NCBI RefSeq assembly: GCF_000423545.1
Contig: NZ_KE384032.1
Coordinates: forward strand, 94,509 to 158,508
Reading direction: 5' to 3'
Length of the DNA stretch: 64,000 nt
DNA from: Metapseudomonas resinovorans DSM 21078
Lineage (GTDB): Bacteria > Pseudomonadota > Gammaproteobacteria > Pseudomonadales > Pseudomonadaceae
The notes under the pieces are model-generated. The model did not search any database. It worked only from the letters and a program-made list of their open reading frames with translations, and was not told the DNA's origin. Below are positions 1-9,004 of the stretch, one piece after another. Position 1 is the stretch's first letter. Each line of letters begins with the position of its first letter. The position numbers and the translations under genes were made by a program.

Positions 1-1448
1 CGCACCAGGCTCCCCGCCACAGCGCCGCCGGCTCCGTCGAGGCGGTACTGCAGGAAGCTGCCGTCCTTGCCGTTGGCGAAGGCGTAGATCTCGCCGGAAG
101 CCGGCTGGAACAGGCAGATGCCGTAGATTTCCTTGAGCGGCGTGCGCACCTCGCCCAGCAGCGCCAACTCGCCGGATTCGCGGTCGATGCTGAAGACGCT
201 GAGGCTGTTGCTGTCGCGGTTGCTGGCCACCGCCAGGTCCACCTCGCGCTCGCCGAGCTGGAAGCCGGGGCGCAGGTCGACGTTGTTCAGGCGGCCGACG
301 GACAGTTCCTGCAGCAAGCGGCCGTCAAGGTCATAGGCCAGCAGGCCCTGCTTTTTGTTGGTGCCGAGGATGCGGCTGCGTTCCGGCTGCTGCGGATGCA
401 CCCAGATCGCCGGGTCGTCCGCCGCGTCGCCATGGCGGCCAACCGGTTCGCTCTGGCGCTGGGCCGCCACATTGGGCAAGGGTGCCGGCAGTGCGGGGGC
501 TGCGGGTTTCCAGTTCAGGCTGCCCTGGTGGAAGCGCCCGCTGCCGTCGTCCTGCAGCAGCACCTCGACGCCCGAACTGCTGAGGCGAGCGGCGATGCGC
601 TCGGGTTCTTCGAGGCCGCTTAGCGGCAGTGCGGCGAGGTGATTCCACGCTTCGCCCTGCTGTTGATACAGGTGCAGCGCAGCGGCCGTCGGGTCCAGCG
701 CCAGCACGCCACCCGGCACGACGGCGAGGCCAGCGGAGCCCTTCTCCAGCGCCCCGAAGGGACGTACCAGGTCCACCGGCTGGCGCCCGGCATCCGCTTC
801 GGGGTGGGCCGGATACGCCCAGAGGCCGATGCCTTCTTCGTTGACGAAGAGCCGGCCGGCACCATCGTCCACCTGGCAGAACTCGGCCCCCGCCGGCAGC
901 GGCAGGCCGCGAACGCGTCGAGGCTCGGCGGCCAACTCGTCGCCGGCGCCCACCAGCCATTGCTCGCCGCCGCCGTCTTCGCCGAGTAGGAAGAGGTAGA
1001 GGTTGCTCGAGTCGTCCCGGTACAGGCACAGGCCGGACAGGGCGTAGTCCCGCATTGGCAGGCGCAGGGTCTGGTCCCAGGCGCGGGCGGTCGGGTCCAG
1101 GCGGGTCAGCAGGGCCTGCTGGCTGGCGGTGTCGAGGGTGGCGAGCAGCAGCCGCTGGCCAGCGGCGCGGCTGTCGAGGCCGGCGAAGCGGCCCGGCATG
1201 CGCGCCAGCTCGGTGCCCTTGTCGTCGAGCAGGAGCAGGCCACGGCGTTCGCTGGCGGCGAGGCGCAGATCGGCGGGCAGCGGTGCGGGGAGGAAGCGCA
1301 GGTCTTCGGCCTTGAACTGGGCGGGTGCGCTCCATGGTGTCAGTGACAGGGCCGGCGCCGCGGGCACGTCCGCGGCTTGCGGCTGGCAGCCCGACAGGGC
1401 CGCCAGACTGGCCAGGAGCAGGTAGAGGGAAGTACGGGTGAAGGTCAT
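1..1448 (-). CDS. Phytase (beta-propeller type), lipoprotein, 3' end outside window
   Basis: Hydrolyses phosphate from phytate; the PF02333-type beta-propeller phytase domain is recognisable from about residue 310 by ADDPAIWVHP, RILGTNKKQGL and NNVDLRPGF. The ~280 residues before it look like a second, degenerate propeller, as in dual-domain phytases. The ATG at 1448 gives a lipoprotein signal peptide with an LSGC lipobox (Cys21), so the enzyme should be membrane-anchored. It lies 73 bp downstream of a TonB-dependent receptor on the same strand, suggesting a joint phytate-use operon. The frame is open through base 1, so the last part of the catalytic domain is not in the window. Confidence 0.85.
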   Translation of the reverse strand, partial: MTFTRTSLYLLLASLAALSGCQPQAADVPAAPALSLTPWSAPAQFKAEDLRFLPAPLPADLRLAASERRGLLLLDDKGTELARMPGRFAGLDSRAAGQRLLLATLDTASQQALLTRLDPTARAWDQTLRLPMRDYALSGLCLYRDDSSNLYLFLLGEDGGGEQWLVGAGDELAAEPRRVRGLPLPAGAEFCQVDDGAGRLFVNEEGIGLWAYPAHPEADAGRQPVDLVRPFGALEKGSAGLAVVPGGVLALDPTAAALHLYQQQGEAWNHLAALPLSGLEEPERIAARLSSSGVEVLLQDDGSGRFHQGSLNWKPAAPALPAPLPNVAAQRQSEPVGRHGDAADDPAIWVHPQQPERSRILGTNKKQGLLAYDLDGRLLQELSVGRLNNVDLRPGFQLGEREVDLAVASNRDSNSLSVFSIDRESGELALLGEVRTPLKEIYGICLFQPASGEIYAFANGKDGSFLQYRLDGAGGAVAGSLV

Positions 1449-1521
1449 GGGTCGTTCCAGGTATTCGCGTGCGCAGGACGGCCAGCCGGGTGCTCGCCCG
1501 GCGGGCCGTGCGCGACAGGTC

Positions 1522-4047
1522 TTAGAAGTGGGTGAAGGTCAGGCCGAGCTTGTAGGTCGGGCCGTATTCCTCGTACTGGGCGTTGTAGGAACGGCTGCCG
1601 GTGTAGGCGTAGAAGCTCTCGTCGGTGAGGTTCTGCGCCTCGAAGCTGACCTGCAGCTCTTTGGTCAGGAAGTAGCGCGCGCTGAAGTCGACGAAGGTCT
1701 GCGAATCGACGCGGATGTCATGCAGGCGGTCGTTCACCGGCGCCACTTCGAACAGGTAGTCGGACTTGTAGTTGGCGGACAGGCGCAGGCTCAGTTTGTC
1801 GTTCTCCCAACCCAGCATCAGGTTGCCGACGGTGTCGGACTGGTTGGGCAGGTCGATGTCGCGCTTGAGGTTGCGGCCGGTGGTGCTGTCGAAGCCTTCG
1901 ATGCTGGCGTCGGAGCGGCTGAAGGTGGCGTTGGCGCCCATCAGCAGGCCATTCCAGGGGGCCGGCAGCCAGTCGAGTTTCTGCGACCAGGCCAGTTCGA
2001 TGCCGTACAGCTTGGCGCTGTCGCCATTGGTGAAGGTGTTGGCCTCGTCGAAGTCCACCCAGTCGCCGGTGCCGGCGAGGTCGGTGCTGTAGACGAAGTT
2101 TTCGATGTCCTTGTAGAAGACGAACGCCGAAATCACGCCGGCGCGGCCCAGGTAGCGCTCGATGCCGAGGTCGAAGTTGCTCGACTCCAGCGGGTCGAGG
2201 TCGGGGTTGCCGAAGCTGGCTTCGTCGCCGTCGATGACGAAGCCCGGCGCGAGTTGGCCGAAGGTCGGCCGCACCACTGAGTTGGTCCAGGCGGCGCGCA
2301 GCTGGGTGTCTTCGTCCAGTTGGTAGCGGGCGTGCAGGCCGGGCAGCCAGTGGTGGTAATCCTTCTTGCGTTCGGTGGCCTCGAACTCGCCATCGCGGAT
2401 GCCGCTGCCCTTGGCCTCGAACTGTGTGCCCTCGTAACGCAGGCCGGCGATGAAGCGCCAGTCGTCCACGTCCAGGCTTTGCATGAAGTAGCCGGCGTCG
2501 ATGTCTTCGCTCATGTCGAAGTCGTTCACCCGCGACTCTTCCTCGTTGTAGTAGTCGGCCGGATCCAGGCTGCCGATCAAGCCCTTGACAGCGCCGGCGC
2601 TGATGCCGGGGCCAAAGCGGTCGAGGCTGTAGTGGACGTTGCCCTTCTGGAACTGGCTCAGGTTGAGCTGTTCGTCGGTGAAGACGTCGCCCAGGTCCTC
2701 ATAGGTCCAGGCTTCGAGGTCGTTGGTCTTGTCGCGGCGGCTGAGCTTGCCGCCGACCTTGGCCTGGGCCGCATAGCCGGCCAGGTCGAAGTCACGGGCG
2801 AGATCCAGGCGGATGTTCTTCTCGGTGTCCTCGGTGTTCTGCTTCTCCCAGTCCACCTGGTCGAGGGTGAAGTTGGCCGGGTCGTAGAAGGCCTCTTCGA
2901 TGTTCAGGCGCGGCTTCCTGGAGTCGTAGAAGCCGGCGTCGGCGAAGTCGTCATTGCCTTCGAAGGTGGCGCCAGCGATGTGGCCGGGGCTGTCTTCGCT
3001 GGACTGGCTGTAGCCGACCTGGCCGCTCAAGGTCCAGAGGCCCATCATGCGTTCGCCGCCGAACACGTAGGACTGGATTTCCTGGGTCTCCTCACGGTCC
3101 TTCAGCTCGCGGAAGCCTTCGGCCTCGCCGGTTTCGTCGGGGGCCTGCGGGTCGGCGAATTCGACGCCCGCGGCGTTGCGCGTCTCGGTGTCCTTGAAGC
3201 GGCTGTAAAGGGTGCGCAGGTAGAAGCTGGAGACGTCGTCCGGCTTGTAGTCGAAGTTCAGGCCGGCGCCGGTGCGCTCGCGGCTGATGTCGTAGTCGCG
3301 CTGTTCGAACTGCTCCAGCCGGGCGCCATCTTCGAAGTCCCAGTCGCCACCGGTTTCGACGTTGTCGGAGCCGAAGTCGCGCTTCTGCCAGCTCATGGCA
3401 GCGGCCACGCCGAAGTTGTCGATGCCGTCGCCGAGGCTGAAGCGGTCGCTCACCGCGCCGGAGAATTTCGGGCTGGTCTGGTTGGTGTTTTCGTCGTAGC
3501 TGGCCTCGGAGCTGCCGGTGAAGAACAGGCCGTCGTGGTCGAAGGCGGACAGGCTCTCCACGTCCACGGTGCCACCGAGGGAGTTGGCGTCCATGTCCGG
3601 GGTGAGGGTCTTGATCACGCTGAGGGACTGCACCAGCTCAGCCGGCAGCACGTCGAGGGCCACCGCGCGGCGCTCGCTTTCCGGCGCCGGTACCAGGGTG
3701 CCGTTGATGGTGACGCTGTTCAGGTCCGGGCCCAGGCCGCGCACGCTGACGAAACGGCCTTCGCCCTGGTCGCGCTCCACCGCCACGCCAGGCAGGCGCT
3801 GCACGGCTTCGGCGGCGTTCTCATCGGGCAGTTGGGCGACGCCATCGGCATGCACCACGCTCTCGACGCGGTCGGAATTGCGCTGCTCCTTCAGGGCCTG
3901 GTCGATACTCGCGGCCTGGCCGATGACATCGACGTGCTCGGTGGCGCCGGCGGCGCTTTCGGCGGCCGGCGCCACGTTGGCCAGGGCCAGCGCCAGGGCG
4001 CTGAGGGTGAAGCCCGCAACGCGGACGGCGGTACTGCGCTTGTGCAT
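1522..4047 (-). CDS. TonB-dependent outer-membrane receptor
   Basis: 841-residue receptor: signal peptide (about residues 1-32), an N-terminal plug domain (about 50-165, with the RLPGVAVERDQGEGRFVSVRGL segment split by the usual plug motifs) and a long beta-barrel ending in a terminal Phe (THF). I chose ATG 4047 because GGGGAGAG lies just upstream; the upstream in-frame TTG at 4062 is less likely. It should import a substrate into the periplasm using TonB energy. The phytase gene immediately downstream suggests phytate or an inositol phosphate (iron-phytate is another option). The substrate is inferred from context only. Confidence 0.88.
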   Translation of the reverse strand: MHKRSTAVRVAGFTLSALALALANVAPAAESAAGATEHVDVIGQAASIDQALKEQRNSDRVESVVHADGVAQLPDENAAEAVQRLPGVAVERDQGEGRFVSVRGLGPDLNSVTINGTLVPAPESERRAVALDVLPAELVQSLSVIKTLTPDMDANSLGGTVDVESLSAFDHDGLFFTGSSEASYDENTNQTSPKFSGAVSDRFSLGDGIDNFGVAAAMSWQKRDFGSDNVETGGDWDFEDGARLEQFEQRDYDISRERTGAGLNFDYKPDDVSSFYLRTLYSRFKDTETRNAAGVEFADPQAPDETGEAEGFRELKDREETQEIQSYVFGGERMMGLWTLSGQVGYSQSSEDSPGHIAGATFEGNDDFADAGFYDSRKPRLNIEEAFYDPANFTLDQVDWEKQNTEDTEKNIRLDLARDFDLAGYAAQAKVGGKLSRRDKTNDLEAWTYEDLGDVFTDEQLNLSQFQKGNVHYSLDRFGPGISAGAVKGLIGSLDPADYYNEEESRVNDFDMSEDIDAGYFMQSLDVDDWRFIAGLRYEGTQFEAKGSGIRDGEFEATERKKDYHHWLPGLHARYQLDEDTQLRAAWTNSVVRPTFGQLAPGFVIDGDEASFGNPDLDPLESSNFDLGIERYLGRAGVISAFVFYKDIENFVYSTDLAGTGDWVDFDEANTFTNGDSAKLYGIELAWSQKLDWLPAPWNGLLMGANATFSRSDASIEGFDSTTGRNLKRDIDLPNQSDTVGNLMLGWENDKLSLRLSANYKSDYLFEVAPVNDRLHDIRVDSQTFVDFSARYFLTKELQVSFEAQNLTDESFYAYTGSRSYNAQYEEYGPTYKLGLTFTHF

Positions 4048-4123
4048 GGTTGCTCTCCCCAAGTGTTCCGCTGATGCCAGGCAAATGGCCCGGCGAGATG
4101 GGAGCGGAACCTAGGGCCGGCGA

Positions 4124-4141
4124 ATGAAACTTCTGTGACAG
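4124..4141 (-). promoter_or_regulatory. Candidate Pho box upstream of the receptor-phytase pair
   Basis: Read on the minus strand the sequence is CTGTCACAGAAGTTTCAT: two 7-base repeats (CTGTCAC and GTTTCAT) separated by 4 bases, the layout of a PhoB site (CTGTCAT-N4-CTGTCAT). It ends 76 bp before the receptor start codon. Phosphate-starvation control would make sense for a phytase operon. The second repeat has two mismatches, so this is a candidate only. Confidence 0.45.
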
Positions 4142-4245
4142 GGGATGGCGCCGGGCCTTGAAAGACGGGGTTTTCCGGGTATTTCGAGGCGGGTATGAGC
4201 CGATATGACCCGTATGAACGCCACTTAGCCTGCGAACGGTGCCGC

Positions 4246-4270
4246 GTGGGCTGAAGCCCACCCTACGGCC
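4246..4270. repeat. REP-like palindrome (GTGGGCT..AGCCCAC type)
   Basis: GTGGGCTgaAGCCCAC followed by CCTAC, in the 4048-4403 intergenic region. The same unit occurs twice as an inverted pair at 47536-47601. The rest of this 356-base gap holds the Pho-box-like site and no convincing gene. Confidence 0.6.
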
Positions 4271-4403
4271 TGCTCGCCTTGGTCGAGATTCTCGCGCCAG
4301 CCGCGCCACTTCCCCTGAGCCGAAACGACCCCTGGCGCCTGCCACGCAACTGTCATACGGCTCTGATTCTCTGACGGCCATTCATCGCCGCGGACCTTGC
4401 GCC

Positions 4404-5321
4404 ATGCCCTCGCTGCTCAAGCTTCATCGCCTGAAACTCACCGCCCTGCTGCTGGCGGCCAACCTCGGCCTGTTGCTGCATCTGGCGGTGGGCGACCTCA
4501 AGGCCACGTCCGAGTGGGTCTGGCTGGACGTGTTCGGCGAAGGCGGCTCGGCGCTGCTTTCGCTGGTGTGGATCGGCCTGGTGCTGAAAAGCCGGCCCGC
4601 AGGCCGGGTGACCAACCTGCTGGTACTGGGCCTTTCCGGGGTGTTCTTCTCCTGGTGGATCGACTGCCTGGATGAGTTCATCCGCATGCCGGAAAGCATC
4701 ACCTGGGACCATTGGCTGGAGTCCGGGCCAATGCCGGTGGGCCTGGTGCTGTTGACCCTTGGCATCTACCACTGGCACCGCGAACAATTGGCGATCAGCG
4801 CGCAGATGGAGAAGCGCGAACGGCTGTTTCGCGAGCATCGCCTGTTCGACAAGCTGACGCCGCTGGGCGGGGCCGATTACCTGCGCAAGCAGTTGGAACT
4901 GAGCCTGGTGCAGGCCCGCGAGGACAATCAGCCGCTGTCGCTGGTGATCCTCGACCTGGATGATTTCAGCAGCCTCAACGACCGCTTCGGCCATGCCGAA
5001 GGCGATCACCTGCTGCAGGGCCTCAGCCAGTTGCTGGTGCTCAATCTGCGCCGCCAGGACCTGCTCTGCCGGCTGGCCGGCGACCGCTTCGTGGTGCTGC
5101 TGCCGAACACCGGCGAGCGCCAGGCACGGCAACTGGCCACAGAGCTGGAACAGGCCGTGGCGCATTTCGCCCACAAGACCCGCCAGCACGGCGAACGCCT
5201 GCAACTCAAGGCCACCTCCGCCGTGGCCATGGCCCTGGAGGAAACCCCGGACGCGTTGCTGCAGCGCCTCAACCTCGCCCTGGCGCGGGCCAAGTCGCCC
5301 CGCCTGGCGCGCAGCGCCTGA
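4404..5321 (+). CDS. Membrane protein with degenerate GGDEF domain
   Basis: 305 residues. Four hydrophobic segments (about 10-29, 49-62, 70-88, 111-123) are followed by a GGDEF-fold domain (about 145-300). The metal-binding aspartates in VILDLDDF (183-188) remain, but the signature is AGDRF (225-229) instead of GG(D/E)EF and the usual LTGLPNRR entry motif reads LTPLGGADYL. A c-di-GMP or GTP binding role, not synthesis, is therefore likely. ATG 4404 is chosen because it starts directly before the first membrane segment. The AraC regulator starts 8 bp after its stop, so the two are probably cotranscribed. Confidence 0.75.
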   Translation: MPSLLKLHRLKLTALLLAANLGLLLHLAVGDLKATSEWVWLDVFGEGGSALLSLVWIGLVLKSRPAGRVTNLLVLGLSGVFFSWWIDCLDEFIRMPESITWDHWLESGPMPVGLVLLTLGIYHWHREQLAISAQMEKRERLFREHRLFDKLTPLGGADYLRKQLELSLVQAREDNQPLSLVILDLDDFSSLNDRFGHAEGDHLLQGLSQLLVLNLRRQDLLCRLAGDRFVVLLPNTGERQARQLATELEQAVAHFAHKTRQHGERLQLKATSAVAMALEETPDALLQRLNLALARAKSPRLARSA

Positions 5322-5329
5322 GGCCCGCC

Positions 5330-6364
5330 ATGGCGATCAAAGGCAGTTGGTACGAGTGCGACAGCCGCTTCATTCCGGCCCATTACCAGCCGGCGACGCT
5401 GATCGATCTCGCCCTTTCGCGAGACATCGACAGCCACCGCCTGCTGCGGGGCACCGGGTTGTTCTATGAGGACATTCTCGCCGGCGAGCAACGCATCAGC
5501 GCGCAGCAGTTCCTCACCCTGATCGGCAACGCACGGCGCCTGCTGGATGCCGATGACACCAGCTTCCTCTTCGGCCAGCGCCTGCTGCCCGGGCACTACG
5601 GCGCCAGCAGTCACACCCTGCTGCACGCCGAACACCTGCAGGACGCGCTGGGCCAGTTGATTCGCCATCGGGCGCTGCTCAGCCCGCTGCTGTCACCGCG
5701 CCTGTTGCTGGATGAGCAGGATGCCTGGCTGTACTGGGTGGATGCCTGCGGTGCCGGCGAGCAGTACCGCTTCCTGCTGGAGGCGAGCATGGCGGCGGTG
5801 GCCGGCATGTGCCGCCGGCTGAGTGGCGAACGCCTGCCCTGGCGCTTCCACTTCGCCCACGGGCAGCCGCGCTACATCGAGCAGTACTGGGTGCATCTGG
5901 GGGAGGAGGTGCTGTTCGACCGCCAGATCGATGCGCTGCAGATTCCCCGCGCCTGGCTGACCCGACCGCTGCCGGAAGCCTCGCTGACCGCCGGCCGGGT
6001 GGCCCGCCAGGAAAGCACGCGGCTACTGGAAGCCCTCGGCGCACGAGCGAGTCTGCTGGATCGGTTGTACAACTGGTTGCTGGAGCGGGTGCGCGAGGCA
6101 CCCGTGCTGGAACAGGCCGCGGAGGCCTTCGAGATGAGTCCGGCGACTCTCAAGCGCAAGCTGCAGAAACACGGCACGCACTATCAGGAACAACGCGACC
6201 TGGTGCGCAAGCACGTGGCGCTCTACCTCTATCGCATCAAGGGGTACAGCAACGAGGAGGTGGCGGCCTACCTGCATTTCCACGACGCCACCAACTTCCG
6301 CCGCTCATTCAAGCGCTGGACCGGACTGTCGCCCAGCGCCTTGCGGCAACTGTTCGGGGCCTGA
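5330..6364 (+). CDS. AraC-family transcriptional regulator
   Basis: 344 residues. The N-terminal ~200 residues resemble the arabinose-binding-like domain (PF12625 type, as in OruR/ArgR-like Pseudomonas regulators). The C-terminal ~95 residues form the AraC double HTH, with EAFEMSPATLKRKLQKHG for the first helix-turn-helix and SNEEVAAYLHFHDATNFRRSFKRWTG split across the second. It begins 8 bp after the degenerate GGDEF gene, so the pair may form one signalling unit. Its target genes cannot be told from the sequence. Confidence 0.85.
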   Translation: MAIKGSWYECDSRFIPAHYQPATLIDLALSRDIDSHRLLRGTGLFYEDILAGEQRISAQQFLTLIGNARRLLDADDTSFLFGQRLLPGHYGASSHTLLHAEHLQDALGQLIRHRALLSPLLSPRLLLDEQDAWLYWVDACGAGEQYRFLLEASMAAVAGMCRRLSGERLPWRFHFAHGQPRYIEQYWVHLGEEVLFDRQIDALQIPRAWLTRPLPEASLTAGRVARQESTRLLEALGARASLLDRLYNWLLERVREAPVLEQAAEAFEMSPATLKRKLQKHGTHYQEQRDLVRKHVALYLYRIKGYSNEEVAAYLHFHDATNFRRSFKRWTGLSPSALRQLFGA

Positions 6365-6379
6365 GCCCCGCAGCCCGCG

Positions 6380-6637
6380 TCAGCTGTTGGCGCAGGCGCT
6401 GGACTCTTTCAGGTAGGTCACGGACTTCTCTTCGCCGTTGGAATCGACGTAAGTCATCTTCGCCTGGATGGTTTCGCAGGTCAGCGAGTTCGGCTCGTCG
6501 ATGGAAATGACCCGGGCGACATCCAGCGGCATGCCGTAGCGGTAGGGCACGGCCTCGGCGGATTTGGCGGCGAAGGCGCTGCCACTGGCCAGGAAGGCGA
6601 GCAGCAAAGTGGTACTGGTGGTGATTGCACGGTTCAT
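6380..6637 (-). CDS. DUF2790 small exported protein
   Basis: 85 residues with a signal peptide (about 1-23, ending SGSAFA) and a mature part matching the DUF2790 pattern (YRYGMPLDVARVISI, then a conserved Cys pair). ATG 6637 has AGGAGAT 6-7 bases upstream. Such periplasmic proteins are common in Pseudomonas and often metal-responsive, but the function is unknown. It converges with the AraC gene, whose stop is 15 bp away. Confidence 0.7.
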   Translation of the reverse strand: MNRAITTSTTLLLAFLASGSAFAAKSAEAVPYRYGMPLDVARVISIDEPNSLTCETIQAKMTYVDSNGEEKSVTYLKESSACANS

Positions 6638-6859
6638 GGGGGATCTCCTGGTTTGCCTGGAAGGCCCGACATCGCTGGGGATGCGTTCTTGGCCCATGTG
6701 GCTATTGGACTCCCGGCACGGCGCGCGAAAAAGACGGCTTTGCTGAAAGCGCTTTTCCGTGGCGCGCAACAATCCGCACCGCCCGACGGTCATGCCCCCG
6801 CGTTTGGCCGGGTCTATCGTTCCCAGACCGTGCAACGGCCACCAGACGAGGATGAGGCC

Positions 6860-7603
6860 ATGAACACCAGTGATCTGCTCGAACAACTGCTGCGGGCCGG
6901 CCAGGCCAGCACATCACGACAAGGCGGCGCGGGCATGGCGTCGCAGGACCCGCTGGGCGGGCTCGGCGGCCTGCTGGGTGGGCTCATGGGCGGTGGTGGA
7001 GGTGGCGGCAATGCCGGGCTGGGCGGTTTGCTCGGTGGCATTCTCGGCGGCGGTGGAGGCCTGGGTGGCAACCCGATGGGCGGGGGCTCGATGGGTAGCA
7101 GTGGCGGGCGCTCCGGCGGCATGAACTACGCCGCACTGGCCTCCCTCGGCATGATGGCCTTCCAGGCGTACCAGGCCTGGCAGCGCCAGCAGCCAGCCGC
7201 TGCGCCGCAGCAGGCACTGCGCACTGTGGATCAGCTCTCCGGGGCGGAAGCCGATGACCACAGCCTGGCCATTCTCCGAGCGCTGATCGCCGCGGCCAAG
7301 GCGGACGGTCGCATCGACGAGCAGGAAAAGCAGACCATCTACGCCGAAATCGCCCGCCATACCGACGACCCGCAGTTGCAGGAATGGCTGGACCAGGAGG
7401 TGCGCCGCCCGCTGGATGCCGCCGAGGTCGCGCAGTCGGCAACGGACCCGGGCATGGCCGCTGAGATGTACCTGGCCAGCGTGATGCTGGTGGATGACCA
7501 GCAGGCCGCCGAACGCGCCTACCTGGACGAACTGGCCTATCAGCTCAGGCTCGATCCAGACCTGCAGGCGCAACTGGAGCGGCAGACGCGGGGAAGTGCC
7601 TAA
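6860..7603 (+). CDS. DUF533 / TerB-like protein with glycine-rich N-terminus
   Basis: 247 residues. Residues ~30-95 are an extreme Gly/Met/Leu-rich low-complexity stretch. The C-terminal ~120 residues (AILRALIAAAKADGRIDEQEK...) are the TerB-like helical domain of DUF533 (YebE-type) proteins, an inner-membrane-associated family of unknown role. ATG 6860 follows GAGG. The stop overlaps by 4 bases the stop of the convergent glycine-zipper gene. Confidence 0.75.
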   Translation: MNTSDLLEQLLRAGQASTSRQGGAGMASQDPLGGLGGLLGGLMGGGGGGGNAGLGGLLGGILGGGGGLGGNPMGGGSMGSSGGRSGGMNYAALASLGMMAFQAYQAWQRQQPAAAPQQALRTVDQLSGAEADDHSLAILRALIAAAKADGRIDEQEKQTIYAEIARHTDDPQLQEWLDQEVRRPLDAAEVAQSATDPGMAAEMYLASVMLVDDQQAAERAYLDELAYQLRLDPDLQAQLERQTRGSA

Positions 7604-8058
7604 GGGCTGACCTGGTAACCGCGCTGCTGCAGGCAGCTGGTATAGGCCGATGACGAGGTGCTGCTGGCCTGTTCATCGGTGCGGCGGTCCTCGCGACGGT
7701 CCTGGCGCTGACGCGAGCCTCCGACTACGGCGCCCGCTACTGCGGCATCCTTGGCTTTCTCCTGGCGATACTCCTGCTGCAAGTCGTCATCGATACGCTC
7801 GTAATCGTTGCTGCGTGCCTGCCCGACGGCGGCGCCCGCCATAGCACCCGCGGCGGCCCCACGAGCACGACCTCCGCTCGTGGTGGAACTGGAACTGGAG
7901 CTGGATGTTGAACTGCCGGCCTGGGCCTGGCAGTCGGCTATGTCCTGCTGGATCTGTTGCTGGGTCTGGCCTTGCAAGGGCACCACGGTTTCGGCGAACG
8001 CGGGCAGGCAGACAAGCGAGGCGAGCAGGGTCCAGCGGCAAGAAGCGATTGGGCGCAT
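7600..8058 (-). CDS. Glycine-zipper exported protein
   Basis: 152 residues. Signal peptide (about 1-23, ending PAFA); then a Gln-rich segment; a Ser/Thr homopolymeric linker (~50-60); a glycine-zipper stretch GAAAGAMAGAAVGQA; and a charged region with RQDRREDRRTDEQ. Two Cys residues could form a disulfide. The architecture is that of small outer-membrane or periplasmic glycine-zipper proteins; no function is known. ATG 8058 is preferred to the upstream in-frame codon because it begins the signal peptide and has CTGGAG upstream. Confidence 0.65.
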   Translation of the reverse strand: MRPIASCRWTLLASLVCLPAFAETVVPLQGQTQQQIQQDIADCQAQAGSSTSSSSSSSTTSGGRARGAAAGAMAGAAVGQARSNDYERIDDDLQQEYRQEKAKDAAVAGAVVGGSRQRQDRREDRRTDEQASSTSSSAYTSCLQQRGYQVSP

Positions 8059-8236
8059 GGCAATAGAGCTCCAGGAGCGGGTGGGGGGAATCGGCAAATG
8101 GCCGGCCTTGCAGCGTTCAGTCTGGCTCCGAGCCGGTTATCACGACGTGAGCGCCGACCAGTGGGCGCGGCCGCCATGCTTCAGGTAGCCTTGCGCACCC
8201 GCTAATCTCTGACCACCGCCCCGCGCCGAGCCCACC

Positions 8237-8704
8237 ATGTCCGACCTATCCCTCGACGAAATCGATCGCCAGTTGATCGCCGCGCTGCAGATCAATGCCC
8301 GCGAGAGCGTCGCCATGCTCGCCCGGCGCCTGGGCATCGCGCGCACCACGGTGACCTCACGCCTGGCGCGGCTGGAGAAGGCGCAGATCATCACCGGCTA
8401 CGGGGTGCGCCTGGGCCAGCGCGTAGCCGATGGCGGCCTACAGGCCTATGTGGGCATCACGGTGAAGCCGCGCAGCGGCAAGGAGGTGCTGCGGCGCCTG
8501 ACCGGCATGGCAGAGGTGCAGGTGCTCTGCGCGGTGAGCGGCGAGTTCGATTACGTGGCCTGGCTGCGCGCCGACTCCCCCGAGCGCCTCGACGAACTGC
8601 TGGACCAGATCGGCAGCGTCGATGGGGTGGAGAAGACCACCACCTCGATCATTCTCAGCTGCAAGATCGATCGCGGTCAGCCGTTGGCTCCAACCTCCCC
8701 GTGA
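8237..8704 (+). CDS. Lrp/AsnC-family transcriptional regulator
   Basis: 155 residues: N-terminal HTH (LDEIDRQLIAALQINARESV, then MLARRLGIARTTVTSRLARLEKAQ split across the recognition helix) and a C-terminal Lrp-type ligand-binding domain with VSGEFDYVAWLRADSPERLDELLD. Located 300 bp upstream of davBA on the same strand, it is a likely amino-acid-responsive regulator of lysine catabolism. That link is by position only. Confidence 0.88.
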   Translation: MSDLSLDEIDRQLIAALQINARESVAMLARRLGIARTTVTSRLARLEKAQIITGYGVRLGQRVADGGLQAYVGITVKPRSGKEVLRRLTGMAEVQVLCAVSGEFDYVAWLRADSPERLDELLDQIGSVDGVEKTTTSIILSCKIDRGQPLAPTSP

Positions 8705-8712
8705 ACGCTGCA

Positions 8713-8750
8713 CCGTAGGGTGGAAATAGAAAGCGATTTCCACCCTACGG
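8713..8750. repeat. Perfect inverted repeat (REP-like, GTAGGGTGGAAAT family)
   Basis: Arms CCGTAGGGTGGAAAT (8713-8727) and ATTTCCACCCTACGG (8736-8750), an 8-base loop. It starts 9 bp after the Lrp-gene stop, so it could also act as a terminator, although no T-run follows. A sibling lies at 29715-29745. Confidence 0.7.
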
Positions 8751-8921
8751 AAAGCCATCCGCGGGATGGGAACTGCGGAGCTCCACCCGCCCCAAGCGAC
8801 CCTGACTCCCTCCGTTGCCGGCTAACCTGATGGAAAGCAGGTGCGCAGCCGCTTTCGTCAGAATGAATTATCAATTCGTCGTTCTGCAGCGTATGACTGC
8901 CAAATGACGACACTCTGCGTC

Positions 8922-8950
8922 TTATGGACGAAATCGGCGCTCCCTAGAAT
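8922..8950 (+). promoter_or_regulatory. Possible promoter of davBA
   Basis: TTATGG (8922-8927), a 17-base spacer and TAGAAT (8945-8950) resemble a sigma-70 promoter with a weak -35. It lies 55 bp before the davB start. An AT-rich stretch with GAATGAATTATCAATTC at 8861-8877 just upstream is a possible Lrp-type operator. Confidence 0.3.
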
Positions 8951-9004
8951 GGCCTGCAACGCTGCCCCGCCCGGCAGCCCCTCTCACCGCCTTCAAGGTC
9001 GATC

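Noticed and set aside
2320..4074. 584-residue plus-strand ORF opposite the TonB receptor
   Set aside because: Antisense shadow of a well-supported receptor; composition is Val/Ala/Gly-rich reverse-frame sequence with no domain. The same holds for long ORFs opposite acyl-CoA dehydrogenases, glcB, soxA, glyA and creatinase.
4350..4367. CTGTCAT at 4350 as part of a Pho box for the GGDEF gene
   Set aside because: The second repeat at the required spacing (CTCTGAT) matches too poorly.
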